Source: Paludibacterium paludis
GTDB taxonomy: Bacteria > Pseudomonadota > Gammaproteobacteria > Burkholderiales > Chromobacteriaceae
Length of the DNA stretch: 64,000 nt
Assembly: GCF_018802605.1 (NCBI RefSeq)
Contig: NZ_CP069161.1
Location: 3,782,001 to 3,846,000 of the forward strand
Reading direction: 5' to 3'
Made by a program: the position numbers and the translations under genes. Under the pieces are notes generated by a model. That model was not told the DNA's origin, made no database searches, and was given only the letters and a program-made list of their open reading frames with translations. Of the stretch, positions 17,008 to 25,366 are shown piece after piece. The stretch's first letter is position 1. Each line of letters opens with the position of its first letter.

Positions 17008-18417
17008 ATGATCACTTCTTCCTCGCTTCCAGGCGGTCTGGCCATCAGCCCGGCCCGTGGCGAAGAGCTGGAAAGCGTCCTGCGCCAGGTATGCTTCGAT
17101 CTCTTCGAAAAGCAGTTGCCCGGCGCTATCGTGATCAACCGCGATGCCCGCGTGGTCTGGCTGAGCCGCAGTTACGCCCAATTACTGGGTCTTGCCACTC
17201 CACTGGAAGCCATCGGCCAGGACGTGCGGCAATTACTCCCGGAAACCCGTCTGCCGGAAGTCATCGGCACCGGCCAGCCCCTGCTGCTCGATTTCATGCG
17301 TTACCGGGATAAAACATTTGTCGTGACCCGGCTGCCGATCCTCAATGAGGATGGCCAGATCCAGGGCGCGGCGGGCATCCTGCTGTACGAAACGTGGGAG
17401 CCGCTCAAACCGATGGTCGACAAGTTCGATCTGTTGCAGGCGACACTGGGCAAGAGTCGGCAACCCCGCAACCAGCAGCGCCAGGCCCGCTACACCTTGA
17501 AAGACATCATCGGACAAAGCCCGGCCTGCCTGCGCATGAAAACCCTGGCGCGGCGCGCGGCCGATCTTGACACCACCGTTCTGCTGCTGGGAGAAACCGG
17601 CACCGGCAAGGAATTGCTGGCCCAGGCCATTCATGCCGACAGTCTGCGCACCAACAAGCCTTTCGTCGCGCTCAATGTCGCCGCCATTCCTGAGACGCTG
17701 CTCGAAGCGGAGTTTTTCGGGGCGGCGCCGGGAGCGTACACCGGAGCCGACCGGCGCGGCAGGGAGGGCAAATTCAAGGTTGCCCACGGCGGCACGCTGT
17801 TCCTCGACGAGATCGGGGACATGCCCTTGGCGTTGCAGGCCAAGTTGTTGAGGGTGTTGCAGGAACAGGAGATCGAACCGCTGGGCAGCAATGCTCTGGA
17901 GAAAATCGACGTGAGGGTGATCGCGGCCACCAGCCGTGATCTGGGGGCCATGGTGGAGGCCGGGCAGTTCCGGGCCGATCTGTATTACCGCCTCAATGTC
18001 CTGCCCATCGAATTGCCGCCGCTCAGGCAACGCATCGGGGACATTCCGCTCCTCGCCAGAACCATGCTCGAAGAAATCGGCAAACGTTGCGGCTATCCGC
18101 GCCGCAGCCTCAGCCCCCCGGCGCTCGACTGGCTGACACAGCAGCCTTGGCCGGGAAATATCCGCCAGTTGCGCAATGCGCTGGAGCAGGCATCGATGCT
18201 ATCCGACCACAACGAACTGACGCTCGCCGACTTCGCTCCAGGGGCGCGGCGCGCGCAGCCAGTCCGCCCGCTCGCCGACACCCTGGCCCGGGCCGAGCGC
18301 GAGGCATTGATCGACGCGCTGGCGGCCGCTTCGGGCAACAAGACCGAAGCGGCGCGCCTGCTGGGACTCGGACGCGCCACCCTGTACGAGAAACTGGCGG
18401 CGCATGGCCTCCGCTAA
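17008..18417 (+). CDS. Sigma-54-dependent transcriptional activator, PAS-AAA-Fis type
   Basis: 469 residues. N-terminal PAS-like sensor (about 30-140: GAIVINRDARVVWLSRSYAQLLG); central AAA+ domain with Walker A GETGTGKE (195-202), sigma-54 contact loop GAYTGA (242-247, Tyr for the usual Phe), Walker B GGTLFLDEIGDM and the R-finger region; C-terminal Fis-type helix-turn-helix (NKTEAARLLGLGRATLYEKL). It remodels RNA polymerase holding sigma-54 at -24/-12 promoters. It has no phosphorylation receiver, so the PAS domain probably senses a metabolite. It converges with the hydrolase gene of a leftward operon whose far end has a perfect sigma-54 promoter, so that operon is its likely target. The layout resembles HbcR-type regulators of 3-hydroxybutyrate catabolism. 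Confidence 0.92.
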   Translation: MITSSSLPGGLAISPARGEELESVLRQVCFDLFEKQLPGAIVINRDARVVWLSRSYAQLLGLATPLEAIGQDVRQLLPETRLPEVIGTGQPLLLDFMRYRDKTFVVTRLPILNEDGQIQGAAGILLYETWEPLKPMVDKFDLLQATLGKSRQPRNQQRQARYTLKDIIGQSPACLRMKTLARRAADLDTTVLLLGETGTGKELLAQAIHADSLRTNKPFVALNVAAIPETLLEAEFFGAAPGAYTGADRRGREGKFKVAHGGTLFLDEIGDMPLALQAKLLRVLQEQEIEPLGSNALEKIDVRVIAATSRDLGAMVEAGQFRADLYYRLNVLPIELPPLRQRIGDIPLLARTMLEEIGKRCGYPRRSLSPPALDWLTQQPWPGNIRQLRNALEQASMLSDHNELTLADFAPGARRAQPVRPLADTLARAEREALIDALAAASGNKTEAARLLGLGRATLYEKLAAHGLR

Positions 18418-18420
18418 CCG

Positions 18421-20574
18421 TCAATCAGGAACGTTCAACCGCCCATTCCGGAACACGATGGCCTCCGCGGCCGCCGGAGAGGCGACCGGCGCGGGCAGGT
18501 TGGCGGCCGTCAGGGTCTCGCCGGAGCTCGAGCGAACCGTGGTGCGCACCACCTGGCTCTGCGGCAAGGGCGCGCCGTTCTTCATGAACGCCCATACCGC
18601 ATCCAGCGCGCGTTGACCGTAAACATGCAGTGGGATGAAGCGCGTAGGAAAACCCGGCAAGGACAAAAACCCGTCGAAATGCTGGGCGTGCGTCACCTCG
18701 ATATAACGCAGCCTGCTGGCGGCGCCGTCCCGTTGCTGATTGAGCGCGTAATAGGCGCGCGCGCCATGGTTGACGGGAATCAGCGCATCGGAACGGCCGG
18801 CCACGATGATGCCCGGCACTCCGTGCAGCCGCCCTGTCGCCTTGACTTCGCTCACGCCTTGCGCCACCCGGTCCGCCAGCAGTTTCTCGTTACCGGTCAA
18901 CGCCGCGCCCGTGACCGGGTCGACGCCCGTGGCGAGCTTGCGCAGGCAGATCGCGCCGTCGATGTTGTAGTCGGCCAGTTGCGTCGACGGGGACACCGAA
19001 ACAGGATCGGCCAACGCCCCGCCATAGGACAGATTGTTGATAACAGAAATCCCGCCGGTCGGCGGCACGCCATTCGCCGTACCGTATATGCCCGCCAACC
19101 GGTCCGCCGGCGGCGCGATGACCACGCCGCCGGTGCCCGTGAACGCAAAACTGTAACCGCACAGATTGTCGCTCACCGCGAAGCGTCCGTAGGCATTGGC
19201 ATAGGTCAGCGCCACGCCCAGTGTCGCGCCCAGTCCGTAATGACTGGCATGCAGCGCATCGGCATCGGGTGTCCAGCCGGCGGCGAGCAGCTTGTTGTAG
19301 GCATCGGTCGACCGATCGGAAAGCGTCGCACCGCTGACCAGGCCCTTGGCGGCGAGGCTGGCGCAGCGATCGGTCGCCGTCGCCGTGTTCAGGGCGACAG
19401 GATAGGCGGAACCCGAGCCGGCAAGGTTCGGGGATTGCGCGGCGCAAGGCTGATACAGATTCGCCGCGGTGAAGTAATCGATCAGAGACTTGCCGATGGC
19501 ACTCTGTGGGCGCCCCCCCTGAACGATCGCCAGTCCCGTCATGTCATCCGGCTGAATTTGCGGTTCACTGACCGCCACCGCGCTGATCAACCCTTTGGTG
19601 TCCGCTTCGACCGCTCTTAACGCGGATCCCGCTCCGTTGGATACGCTGGAGGCGATCACCAGCACCTTGCCGGGCAGCGCATAATCCGCCAGCCGTTTGC
19701 CGCTGGCGGTTTTGCCGCCGTATTTTTCGTTGAGCACCCAGAAGGCGAACTCGACCGCGCGCAGGGTATCCCGGCCCCAGTTTTTTTCCGGGTTTTGGCC
19801 GGAGTGCGCGTGCTTGACGGCCTGACGGCCGGGGTACGCGGCGTTGAACGCCGCAAGATCGGCGCCGGCCAGCGCACTGGCGAAATTGGCCTTTTTTCCC
19901 GCCGTCTGCCGCGCGGAACGGGTCCCGTCGATCAGGTTGACCGTATCGGACATCAGGTCATGCACACCGACGCCGCCGCCCTTGTCGGTATAAGCCACCG
20001 CGCAGCCATGCTTGAGGCCCCATTCGCCCGACGCGGCAATCGCTCCGTAGACACCCCGGGAACCCGGCGACGTCGCCGTGACAACGCAAGGCGACGCCCG
20101 GTTGAAGCTCGCCGGCAACTGCACCATCAACGTCACATTCTGCTGTCCGGATCCGTCATCCGCGAAAGCGAGATACTCCTCGCCGGCGACCATTCCCTCT
20201 CCCAGCGTGTCCTGGCCGTTGATATCGATATTGGGACCGTACAGACTTCCATATCCACCGGTCGTCGTCATGTCGACCAACGCCCGGTAATTGTAATAAA
20301 TCGCCGTGCGGCGCAATTCGGCCGCAGTGGGATTGAGCGGATCGGCGTATGTCGGCACCGTTCCGCTCAGCCCACTTTTGCCAAGGCCCGCGGTCAGCAG
20401 ATCGTCGCTGCGGCCGTCATAGGATTTCTGCGTCACGGTACCCAACCAGGAAGGCTTGGTATTTTCCGTGCTATTGGACGCGCCGGAACTGCCGCACGCC
20501 GACAGCAGTCCCGCCGCCGTCAGCGCCGCCGGCCAGAACAGCAGGGGTCCCGCCTGTTTCGTCAAAATAAGCAT
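18421..20574 (-). CDS. D-(-)-3-hydroxybutyrate oligomer hydrolase, lipoprotein
   Basis: 717 residues, the usual length for this family. It has a lipoprotein-type signal with LLSACG. Serine-esterase features include the probable nucleophile in SSVSNGAGS (Ser about 312), GSRGVYGAIAASGEWG upstream and a C-terminal HAQHFDG that could supply the His. The family cleaves short 3-hydroxybutyrate oligomers to monomers after PHB depolymerase action. The signal places it at the outer or periplasmic face, where it would feed monomers to an importer. It starts 60 nt after livM and ends the operon that begins with the acyl-CoA ligase. The start at 20574 has AGGAGA upstream. Confidence 0.85.
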   Translation of the reverse strand: MLILTKQAGPLLFWPAALTAAGLLSACGSSGASNSTENTKPSWLGTVTQKSYDGRSDDLLTAGLGKSGLSGTVPTYADPLNPTAAELRRTAIYYNYRALVDMTTTGGYGSLYGPNIDINGQDTLGEGMVAGEEYLAFADDGSGQQNVTLMVQLPASFNRASPCVVTATSPGSRGVYGAIAASGEWGLKHGCAVAYTDKGGGVGVHDLMSDTVNLIDGTRSARQTAGKKANFASALAGADLAAFNAAYPGRQAVKHAHSGQNPEKNWGRDTLRAVEFAFWVLNEKYGGKTASGKRLADYALPGKVLVIASSVSNGAGSALRAVEADTKGLISAVAVSEPQIQPDDMTGLAIVQGGRPQSAIGKSLIDYFTAANLYQPCAAQSPNLAGSGSAYPVALNTATATDRCASLAAKGLVSGATLSDRSTDAYNKLLAAGWTPDADALHASHYGLGATLGVALTYANAYGRFAVSDNLCGYSFAFTGTGGVVIAPPADRLAGIYGTANGVPPTGGISVINNLSYGGALADPVSVSPSTQLADYNIDGAICLRKLATGVDPVTGAALTGNEKLLADRVAQGVSEVKATGRLHGVPGIIVAGRSDALIPVNHGARAYYALNQQRDGAASRLRYIEVTHAQHFDGFLSLPGFPTRFIPLHVYGQRALDAVWAFMKNGAPLPQSQVVRTTVRSSSGETLTAANLPAPVASPAAAEAIVFRNGRLNVPD

Positions 20575-20634
20575 GAGTTTCGTCTCCTGATCCTTGCGAT
20601 GGAAGGTTGGCCGGAACGGCCCACGTCCCGGCGA

Positions 20635-21636
20635 TCAGAAACTGCGTTTCATACGATGGACGATCTCGCCGACGATGCCGCGACGGAACGCCATCACGCA
20701 CAACACGAAAATGGTGCCGATGGTCACGGTCACCCAGGACCCCAGAGAGGACAGCTCGTGGTGCAGGGTCACGACAAGCACCGCCCCCACCACCGGACCG
20801 AGCAGCGTCCCCATGCCACCCAGCAAGGTCATCAAAACGACTTCGCCGGACATGTGCCAGGACACGTCGCTCAGCGATGCAAGCCCGACGACCAGAGCCT
20901 TGGTCGAGCCGGCGAGGCCCGACAGCGCCGCGGAGAGCACGAAAGCGGTCAGCTTGTAGGCGTCCACCCGGTAACCCAGCGACAGGGCGCGCGCTTCATT
21001 TTCCCGGATGGCCTTGAGCGCCTTGCCGAAAGGGGAATGCACCGTGCGCCAGATCAGCCAGTGTCCGGCGCAGGTCACCGCGAGCACAAAGGCGTAAAGC
21101 GCGAGCGGCATCGGCCCGTAGCCCAGATCCACTGTGGCCGCCAAATCCACCACACCGAACAGACTGCCGCGAGGAATTCCCTGCAAACCGTCTTCCCCGC
21201 CGCTTTGCGGCAACTGCAGGCAGGTGAAAAACACGATCTGGGCGAGCGCCAGCGTCACCATGGCGAAATAGATGCCCTGGCGGCGGATGGCGACCGCTCC
21301 GATGGCCAGCCCCAGCACCCCCGCCCCGGCGGTGCCAAGAAGAATGCCGGCCTCCGGAGGAAAGCCCCAGACCTTGAGCGCATGACCGCACAGATAGGCC
21401 GCGCTGCCAAAGAAGCAGGCGTGGCCGAAACTGAGCAGTCCGCCGAACCCCAACAAGAGATTGAAGGCCCCCGCGAACAGCGCGAAGCACATCAATTCCA
21501 TGACAAAGACGGGGTACAGGAAAAAGGGTGCCACGACGCCCAGAGCCAAGGCAAGGAAGCACGGCAGATAGGGGGAGTTCAGTGTGTTCACTTTCGGATC
21601 CTGGCGGGGAGGTTTGTCGGAAACCACGATGGCCAT
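20635..21636 (-). CDS. livM: Branched-chain amino acid-type ABC transporter permease LivM
   Basis: 333 residues with about nine hydrophobic segments. Typical LivM features: GLLSFGHACFFGSAAY in the first half, the cytoplasmic loop SPFGKALKAIRENEARALSLG, and GGMGTLLGPVVGA near the C-terminus. It pairs with LivH in the membrane. I chose the ATG at 21634-21636 (AAGGAGA upstream, 2 nt after the livH stop) over a longer frame that overlaps livH. The substrate need not be an amino acid, given the neighbouring CoA ligase and hydrolase. Confidence 0.92.
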   Translation of the reverse strand: MAIVVSDKPPRQDPKVNTLNSPYLPCFLALALGVVAPFFLYPVFVMELMCFALFAGAFNLLLGFGGLLSFGHACFFGSAAYLCGHALKVWGFPPEAGILLGTAGAGVLGLAIGAVAIRRQGIYFAMVTLALAQIVFFTCLQLPQSGGEDGLQGIPRGSLFGVVDLAATVDLGYGPMPLALYAFVLAVTCAGHWLIWRTVHSPFGKALKAIRENEARALSLGYRVDAYKLTAFVLSAALSGLAGSTKALVVGLASLSDVSWHMSGEVVLMTLLGGMGTLLGPVVGAVLVVTLHHELSSLGSWVTVTIGTIFVLCVMAFRRGIVGEIVHRMKRSF

Positions 21637-21638
21637 GG

Positions 21639-22544
21639 TCAAATCTCCTTGCCGAAAAGGCCGGTCGGACGCCACAGCAGCACCAGCGCCATGACAATGA
21701 AGATCACCGTATTGGCCAGAGGCGGGTAAAAGACTTTCACCGTACCTTCGATCAAGCCCAGCGCCAAGCCGGTCAGGATAGCGCCCATGATGGATCCCAT
21801 GCCGCCGATCACCACCACGGCAAAGACCACGATGATCAGATCGGCGCCCATTTTCGGGCTGACCGAGTAGATCGGCGCCGCGACCACCCCGGCCAGTCCC
21901 GCCAGCGCCACCCCGAGAAAATACGTCAGGCTGCGCAACATCGGCACATCGATGCCGAAAGCGCGCGCCACATCGGGGTTTTCCGTGCCGGCGCGCAGGT
22001 AGCTGCCAAGCCGGGTGCGTTCAATCACGAACCATACGGCGAGGCACACCGCGAGCGACAGCGCGATGGAAAACAGCCGGTAACGCGGAAAGAACATGAA
22101 ACCAAGATTGACGGCGCCGTCCAGAATGGGGGGCTTGCCGCCATAGGGTTCGCCCGCCACATTGAAGTAGTTGGTGAACACCCCCTCGAAAATCAGCGCG
22201 AGGCCGAATGTCAGCAGCAATCCGTACAGATGATCGACCTGATACAAACGCCGCAGCATGGTTTTTTCGACCGCGACGCCGATGAGGCCGACCAGCACCG
22301 GAGCGACGACGAGCGCCGGCCAGAATCCCAGTCCGAACGCTTCGCTGCCCAACAGCCTGGGCAGATAATCCAGCCCGATCAGCGCCACGAAAGCTCCCAG
22401 CATGTAAAACGCGCCATGAGCGAAATTGACCACATTGAGCATACCGAAAATCACGGCGAGTCCGAGGCTGAGCAAGGCGTAGAACGCCCCGTTATTGAGC
22501 CCGAGCATGATCTGCGACAGCACGGACGAAAGGGAGATATCCAT
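21639..22544 (-). CDS. livH: Branched-chain amino acid-type ABC transporter permease LivH
   Basis: 301 residues, starting MDISLSSVLSQIMLGLNNG. LivH hallmarks are GLAVIFGMLNVVNFAHGAFYMLGA, the loop RAFGIDVPMLRSL, and GGMGSIMGAILTGL. It forms the inner-membrane channel with LivM. It starts 73 nt after the binding-protein gene, across a strong hairpin. Confidence 0.93.
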   Translation of the reverse strand: MDISLSSVLSQIMLGLNNGAFYALLSLGLAVIFGMLNVVNFAHGAFYMLGAFVALIGLDYLPRLLGSEAFGLGFWPALVVAPVLVGLIGVAVEKTMLRRLYQVDHLYGLLLTFGLALIFEGVFTNYFNVAGEPYGGKPPILDGAVNLGFMFFPRYRLFSIALSLAVCLAVWFVIERTRLGSYLRAGTENPDVARAFGIDVPMLRSLTYFLGVALAGLAGVVAAPIYSVSPKMGADLIIVVFAVVVIGGMGSIMGAILTGLALGLIEGTVKVFYPPLANTVIFIVMALVLLWRPTGLFGKEI

Positions 22545-22579
22545 GTCTCGACCTTAAAAAAACGGCAAGGCAAATCGGA

Positions 22580-22604
22580 TTCCCCCTTTGCGCGAAAGGG
22601 GGAA
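22580..22604 (-). terminator. Hairpin between the Liv binding-protein gene and livH
   Basis: Perfect 10-bp arms (22580-22589 and 22595-22604) with a 5-nt loop lie 13 nt past the binding-protein stop. A 7-T run on the minus strand (22562-22556) follows 17 nt later, too far for a standard terminator. Such hairpins commonly protect the abundant binding-protein message. Confidence 0.5.
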
Positions 22605-22617
22605 ACGGAACGCATCC

Positions 22618-23811
22618 TTACTTCTTGATCAGCGGACACTCGCTGGCCGACAGCGGCTTGAACGCCGTATCGCCGGAGATGGTCGCCACGAGCTTGAGCT
22701 GATCCCACGGCCCCTTGGATTCGGACGGCTTGATCACCTCGACCAGGTACATGTCGTGCACCATGCGCCCGTCGGCCCGGATCACCCCTTTTTTCGCGAA
22801 AAAGTCGTTGATCGGCATGGCGCGCATTTTCTTCATCACGGCATCCGCCTCGTCCGTACCCGCCGCCTTCACCGAGTTCAGGTAATGCATCGTCGACGAA
22901 TACACCCCGGCCTGGGTCATGTTCGGCATGAAGCCGGCCTTGGCGAAGAATTTCTTGCCGAACGCCTCCATTTCGGGATTGAGCTCCCAGGAATAGGCGG
23001 TGGTGAACTTCATGCCCTGCGCCGTGGCGAGTCCCAGCGCCTTGACATCGGTATCGAACACCAGCAGCCCGACCAGTGTCTGCTTCAGTCCGAATTCCTT
23101 GGCCTGCTTCACCGCGTTGACAAAATCGCCGCCGGCGTTGGCAAGACCCACGACCCGGGCACCGGAGTTCTGGGCCTGCAAGAGGTAGGATGAAAAATCG
23201 GTGGTGGACAACGGGTGCTTGACGGTACCGAGTACCTTGCCGCCCATCGCGGTAACGATGTTCGCGGCGTCATTTTGCAAGGATTGCCCGAACGCGTAAT
23301 CGGCCTGCAGGAAAAACCACGACCCCTGCCCCTGCTTCATCAGGGCCGTGGCCGTGCCCTTGGCCAGCGCGTAGGTGTCATAGGCGTAATGCACACCGTA
23401 GGGGCCGCACTCCTTGTTGGTCAGCGCGGTGGAACCGGCGCCGTTATTGATGGTCACGCGCTTTTTCTCGGTGCCGAGGCGCTGCACGGCGATACCGACA
23501 CCCGAGTTGGTCAGGTCGTTGATCATCGCCACGCCCTGGGTATCGAACCATTCGCGCGCCTTGCCCACCCCGATATCGGCCTTGTTCTGGTGGTCGGCGA
23601 ATACGATCTGGATCGGGCGTCCGAGCACTTTGCCACCAAAATCGGCCGCGGCCATCTCGGCGGCGATCACCGATCCCTTGCCGCCGACGCCGGCATAGAC
23701 TCCCGACATGTCGGTCAGAATGCCGATCTTGAGAGGACCGCCGGCCGCCGAAGCCAAAGCGGGGGCCGTCATGGCGCAGGCAAGGGCCAGAGTTGTCAAT
23801 CGTGCATGCAT
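22618..23811 (-). CDS. ABC transporter substrate-binding protein, Leu/Ile/Val-binding type
   Basis: 397 residues. The Sec signal peptide is MHARLTTLALACAMTAPALASAAG. The mature part is a type-1 periplasmic binding fold: KIGILTDMSGVYAG, AAADFGGKVLGRPI, DHQNKADIG, NGAGSTALTN, ADYAFGQSL. This subtype, in which the ligand hinge segment reads TDMSG and the adjacent loops are Gly/Asn-rich, is common in Liv clusters next to acyl-CoA ligases, whose ligands are often organic or aromatic acids rather than amino acids. It is the capture component for LivHMGF here. The start is ATG 23809-23811. Confidence 0.9.
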   Translation of the reverse strand: MHARLTTLALACAMTAPALASAAGGPLKIGILTDMSGVYAGVGGKGSVIAAEMAAADFGGKVLGRPIQIVFADHQNKADIGVGKAREWFDTQGVAMINDLTNSGVGIAVQRLGTEKKRVTINNGAGSTALTNKECGPYGVHYAYDTYALAKGTATALMKQGQGSWFFLQADYAFGQSLQNDAANIVTAMGGKVLGTVKHPLSTTDFSSYLLQAQNSGARVVGLANAGGDFVNAVKQAKEFGLKQTLVGLLVFDTDVKALGLATAQGMKFTTAYSWELNPEMEAFGKKFFAKAGFMPNMTQAGVYSSTMHYLNSVKAAGTDEADAVMKKMRAMPINDFFAKKGVIRADGRMVHDMYLVEVIKPSESKGPWDQLKLVATISGDTAFKPLSASECPLIKK

Positions 23812-23866
23812 GGTGTGTCTCTCCGTTGTTGTGATGCGATACATGACAAAAAACGCGGAACCCCGG

Positions 23867-24589
23867 CTATACGCCGAGATAGCGGTCCAGCCGCGCCTGG
23901 CTAGCCGACAAGTCGGCGGCTTCCACCACATCGACCACCTGCCCGTGCTCGATCACGTAATGGCGGTCGGCGATGGTCGCGGCGAAGTGGAAGTTCTGTT
24001 CGACGAGCACGATGGTGTAACCGCGCTCCTTGAGAAGACGGACGCTTTCGCCGAGCTTCTTGACGATGACGGGCGCGAGTCCCTCGGTGATTTCGTCAAG
24101 CAGCAGCAGGCGGGCGCCGGTGCGCAGGATGCGCGCCATCGCGAGCATCTGCTGTTCGCCCCCGGACAGACGCGTGCCGGGGCTCGCGCGCCGTTCCCAC
24201 AGATTGGGGAACAAGGCGTAGATTTCCTCGAGCGTCATGCCATCGCTGCGCACCCGGGGCGGCAGCAGCAGGTTTTCCTCGACGGACAGACTCGCGAAAA
24301 TCGCCCGCTCCTCCGGACACCAGCCCACGCCAAGATGGGCGATTTTGTGGGTCGGCAGACCGACCGCCTCGCGGCCGTTGATCATCACCGAACCGGAACG
24401 TCGTCCGGTCAGGCCGAGAATGGCCTTGAGCGTCGTCGTCCGTCCCGCCCCGTTGCGTCCGAGCAAAGTCACCATCTCGCCGCGATGCACGGCAAGATCA
24501 ATCCCGTGCAGAATGTGGGACTCGCCGTAAAACGCGTGCAGCCCCGTCACGCGCAGCATTTCGCCCTGATGATCGATCACATCACGCAT
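23867..24589 (-). CDS. livF: ABC transporter ATP-binding protein LivF, with Arg in Walker A
   Basis: 240 residues. LivF features: LHAFYGESHILHGIDL, signature LSGGEQQMLAMARIL, Walker B LLLLDEITEGLAP and H-loop VEQNFHF. The Walker A reads GRNGAGRTT: codon CGG at 24440-24442 puts Arg50 where Lys normally contacts the beta phosphate. I have seen Arg variants in Liv ATPases, so it may work with reduced or asymmetric hydrolysis. The ATG overlaps the livG end by 8 nt, with GAGGAG upstream. Confidence 0.9.
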   Translation of the reverse strand: MRDVIDHQGEMLRVTGLHAFYGESHILHGIDLAVHRGEMVTLLGRNGAGRTTTLKAILGLTGRRSGSVMINGREAVGLPTHKIAHLGVGWCPEERAIFASLSVEENLLLPPRVRSDGMTLEEIYALFPNLWERRASPGTRLSGGEQQMLAMARILRTGARLLLLDEITEGLAPVIVKKLGESVRLLKERGYTIVLVEQNFHFAATIADRHYVIEHGQVVDVVEAADLSASQARLDRYLGV

Positions 24590-25355
24590 GAGCGGTCTCC
24601 TCGCCGGCCGTCACACCAAGATAGGCTTCGCGGACTTTGGGATCGGCGGATACGGTTGCGTAGTCGCCTTCGCTGAGCACCTGGCCGCGCGCCAGCACCG
24701 TGATGCGGTCGGCCAGGGTCGACACGACTTTCAGGTTATGCTCCACCATCAGGATGGTGCGGCCTTGCGCCGCCTTGCGGATCAGCGCCGTGACCCGATC
24801 CACGTCTTCGATCCCCATGCCCTGGGTCGGCTCGTCAAGCAGCATCAGCTTCGGGCGCAAGGCGAGCGTCGTGGCGATTTCCAGCGCCCGCTTGCGGCCG
24901 TAGGCCAGCTCGCCGGCCAGCACATGAGAGAAATCCGCGAGGCCCACGTCGTCGAGCAGCGCCATGGCCTCGTCGGTTAACGCATCAAGCTCCCGCTCGG
25001 ATCGCCAGAAACGGTGGCCTCCTCCGGCCAGCCTCAACAGCGCCACGCGCACGTTGTCCAGCGCGCTCATCTCGGGAAACACCGCGCTGATCTGAAAGGA
25101 CCGGATCAACCCCTTGAGCGCCACCTCGGCGGGCTTGAGCGAAGTGATGTCTTCCCCGTCGTAAATGACCCGGCCCTGGCTCGGGGGCAGGAACTTGGTC
25201 AACAGATTGAAAACCGTGGTCTTGCCCGCGCCATTCGGCCCGATCAACGCATGGATACTGCCGCGCCTGACGGTGAGATTGACGCCGCTCACGGCGGCAA
25301 AGCCGAGAAACGACTTGCCCAGGTCGCGGGTTTCGAGAATGATGTTTTCGTTCAT
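24582..25355 (-). CDS. livG: ABC transporter ATP-binding protein LivG
   Basis: 257 residues. Walker A GPNGAGKTT near residue 40 is intact. The LivG insert region reads FQISAVFPEMSALDNV, the signature motif is AYGRKRALEIATTLA (degenerate at LSGGQ, as usual in LivG), Walker B is LMLLDEPTQGM and the H-loop VEHNLKVV. It provides the canonical ATP site paired with LivF. Its start at 25355 is 11 nt after the acyl-CoA ligase stop. Confidence 0.93.
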   Translation of the reverse strand: MNENIILETRDLGKSFLGFAAVSGVNLTVRRGSIHALIGPNGAGKTTVFNLLTKFLPPSQGRVIYDGEDITSLKPAEVALKGLIRSFQISAVFPEMSALDNVRVALLRLAGGGHRFWRSERELDALTDEAMALLDDVGLADFSHVLAGELAYGRKRALEIATTLALRPKLMLLDEPTQGMGIEDVDRVTALIRKAAQGRTILMVEHNLKVVSTLADRITVLARGQVLSEGDYATVSADPKVREAYLGVTAGEETAHA

Positions 25356-25366
25356 GGGCGCTCCGG

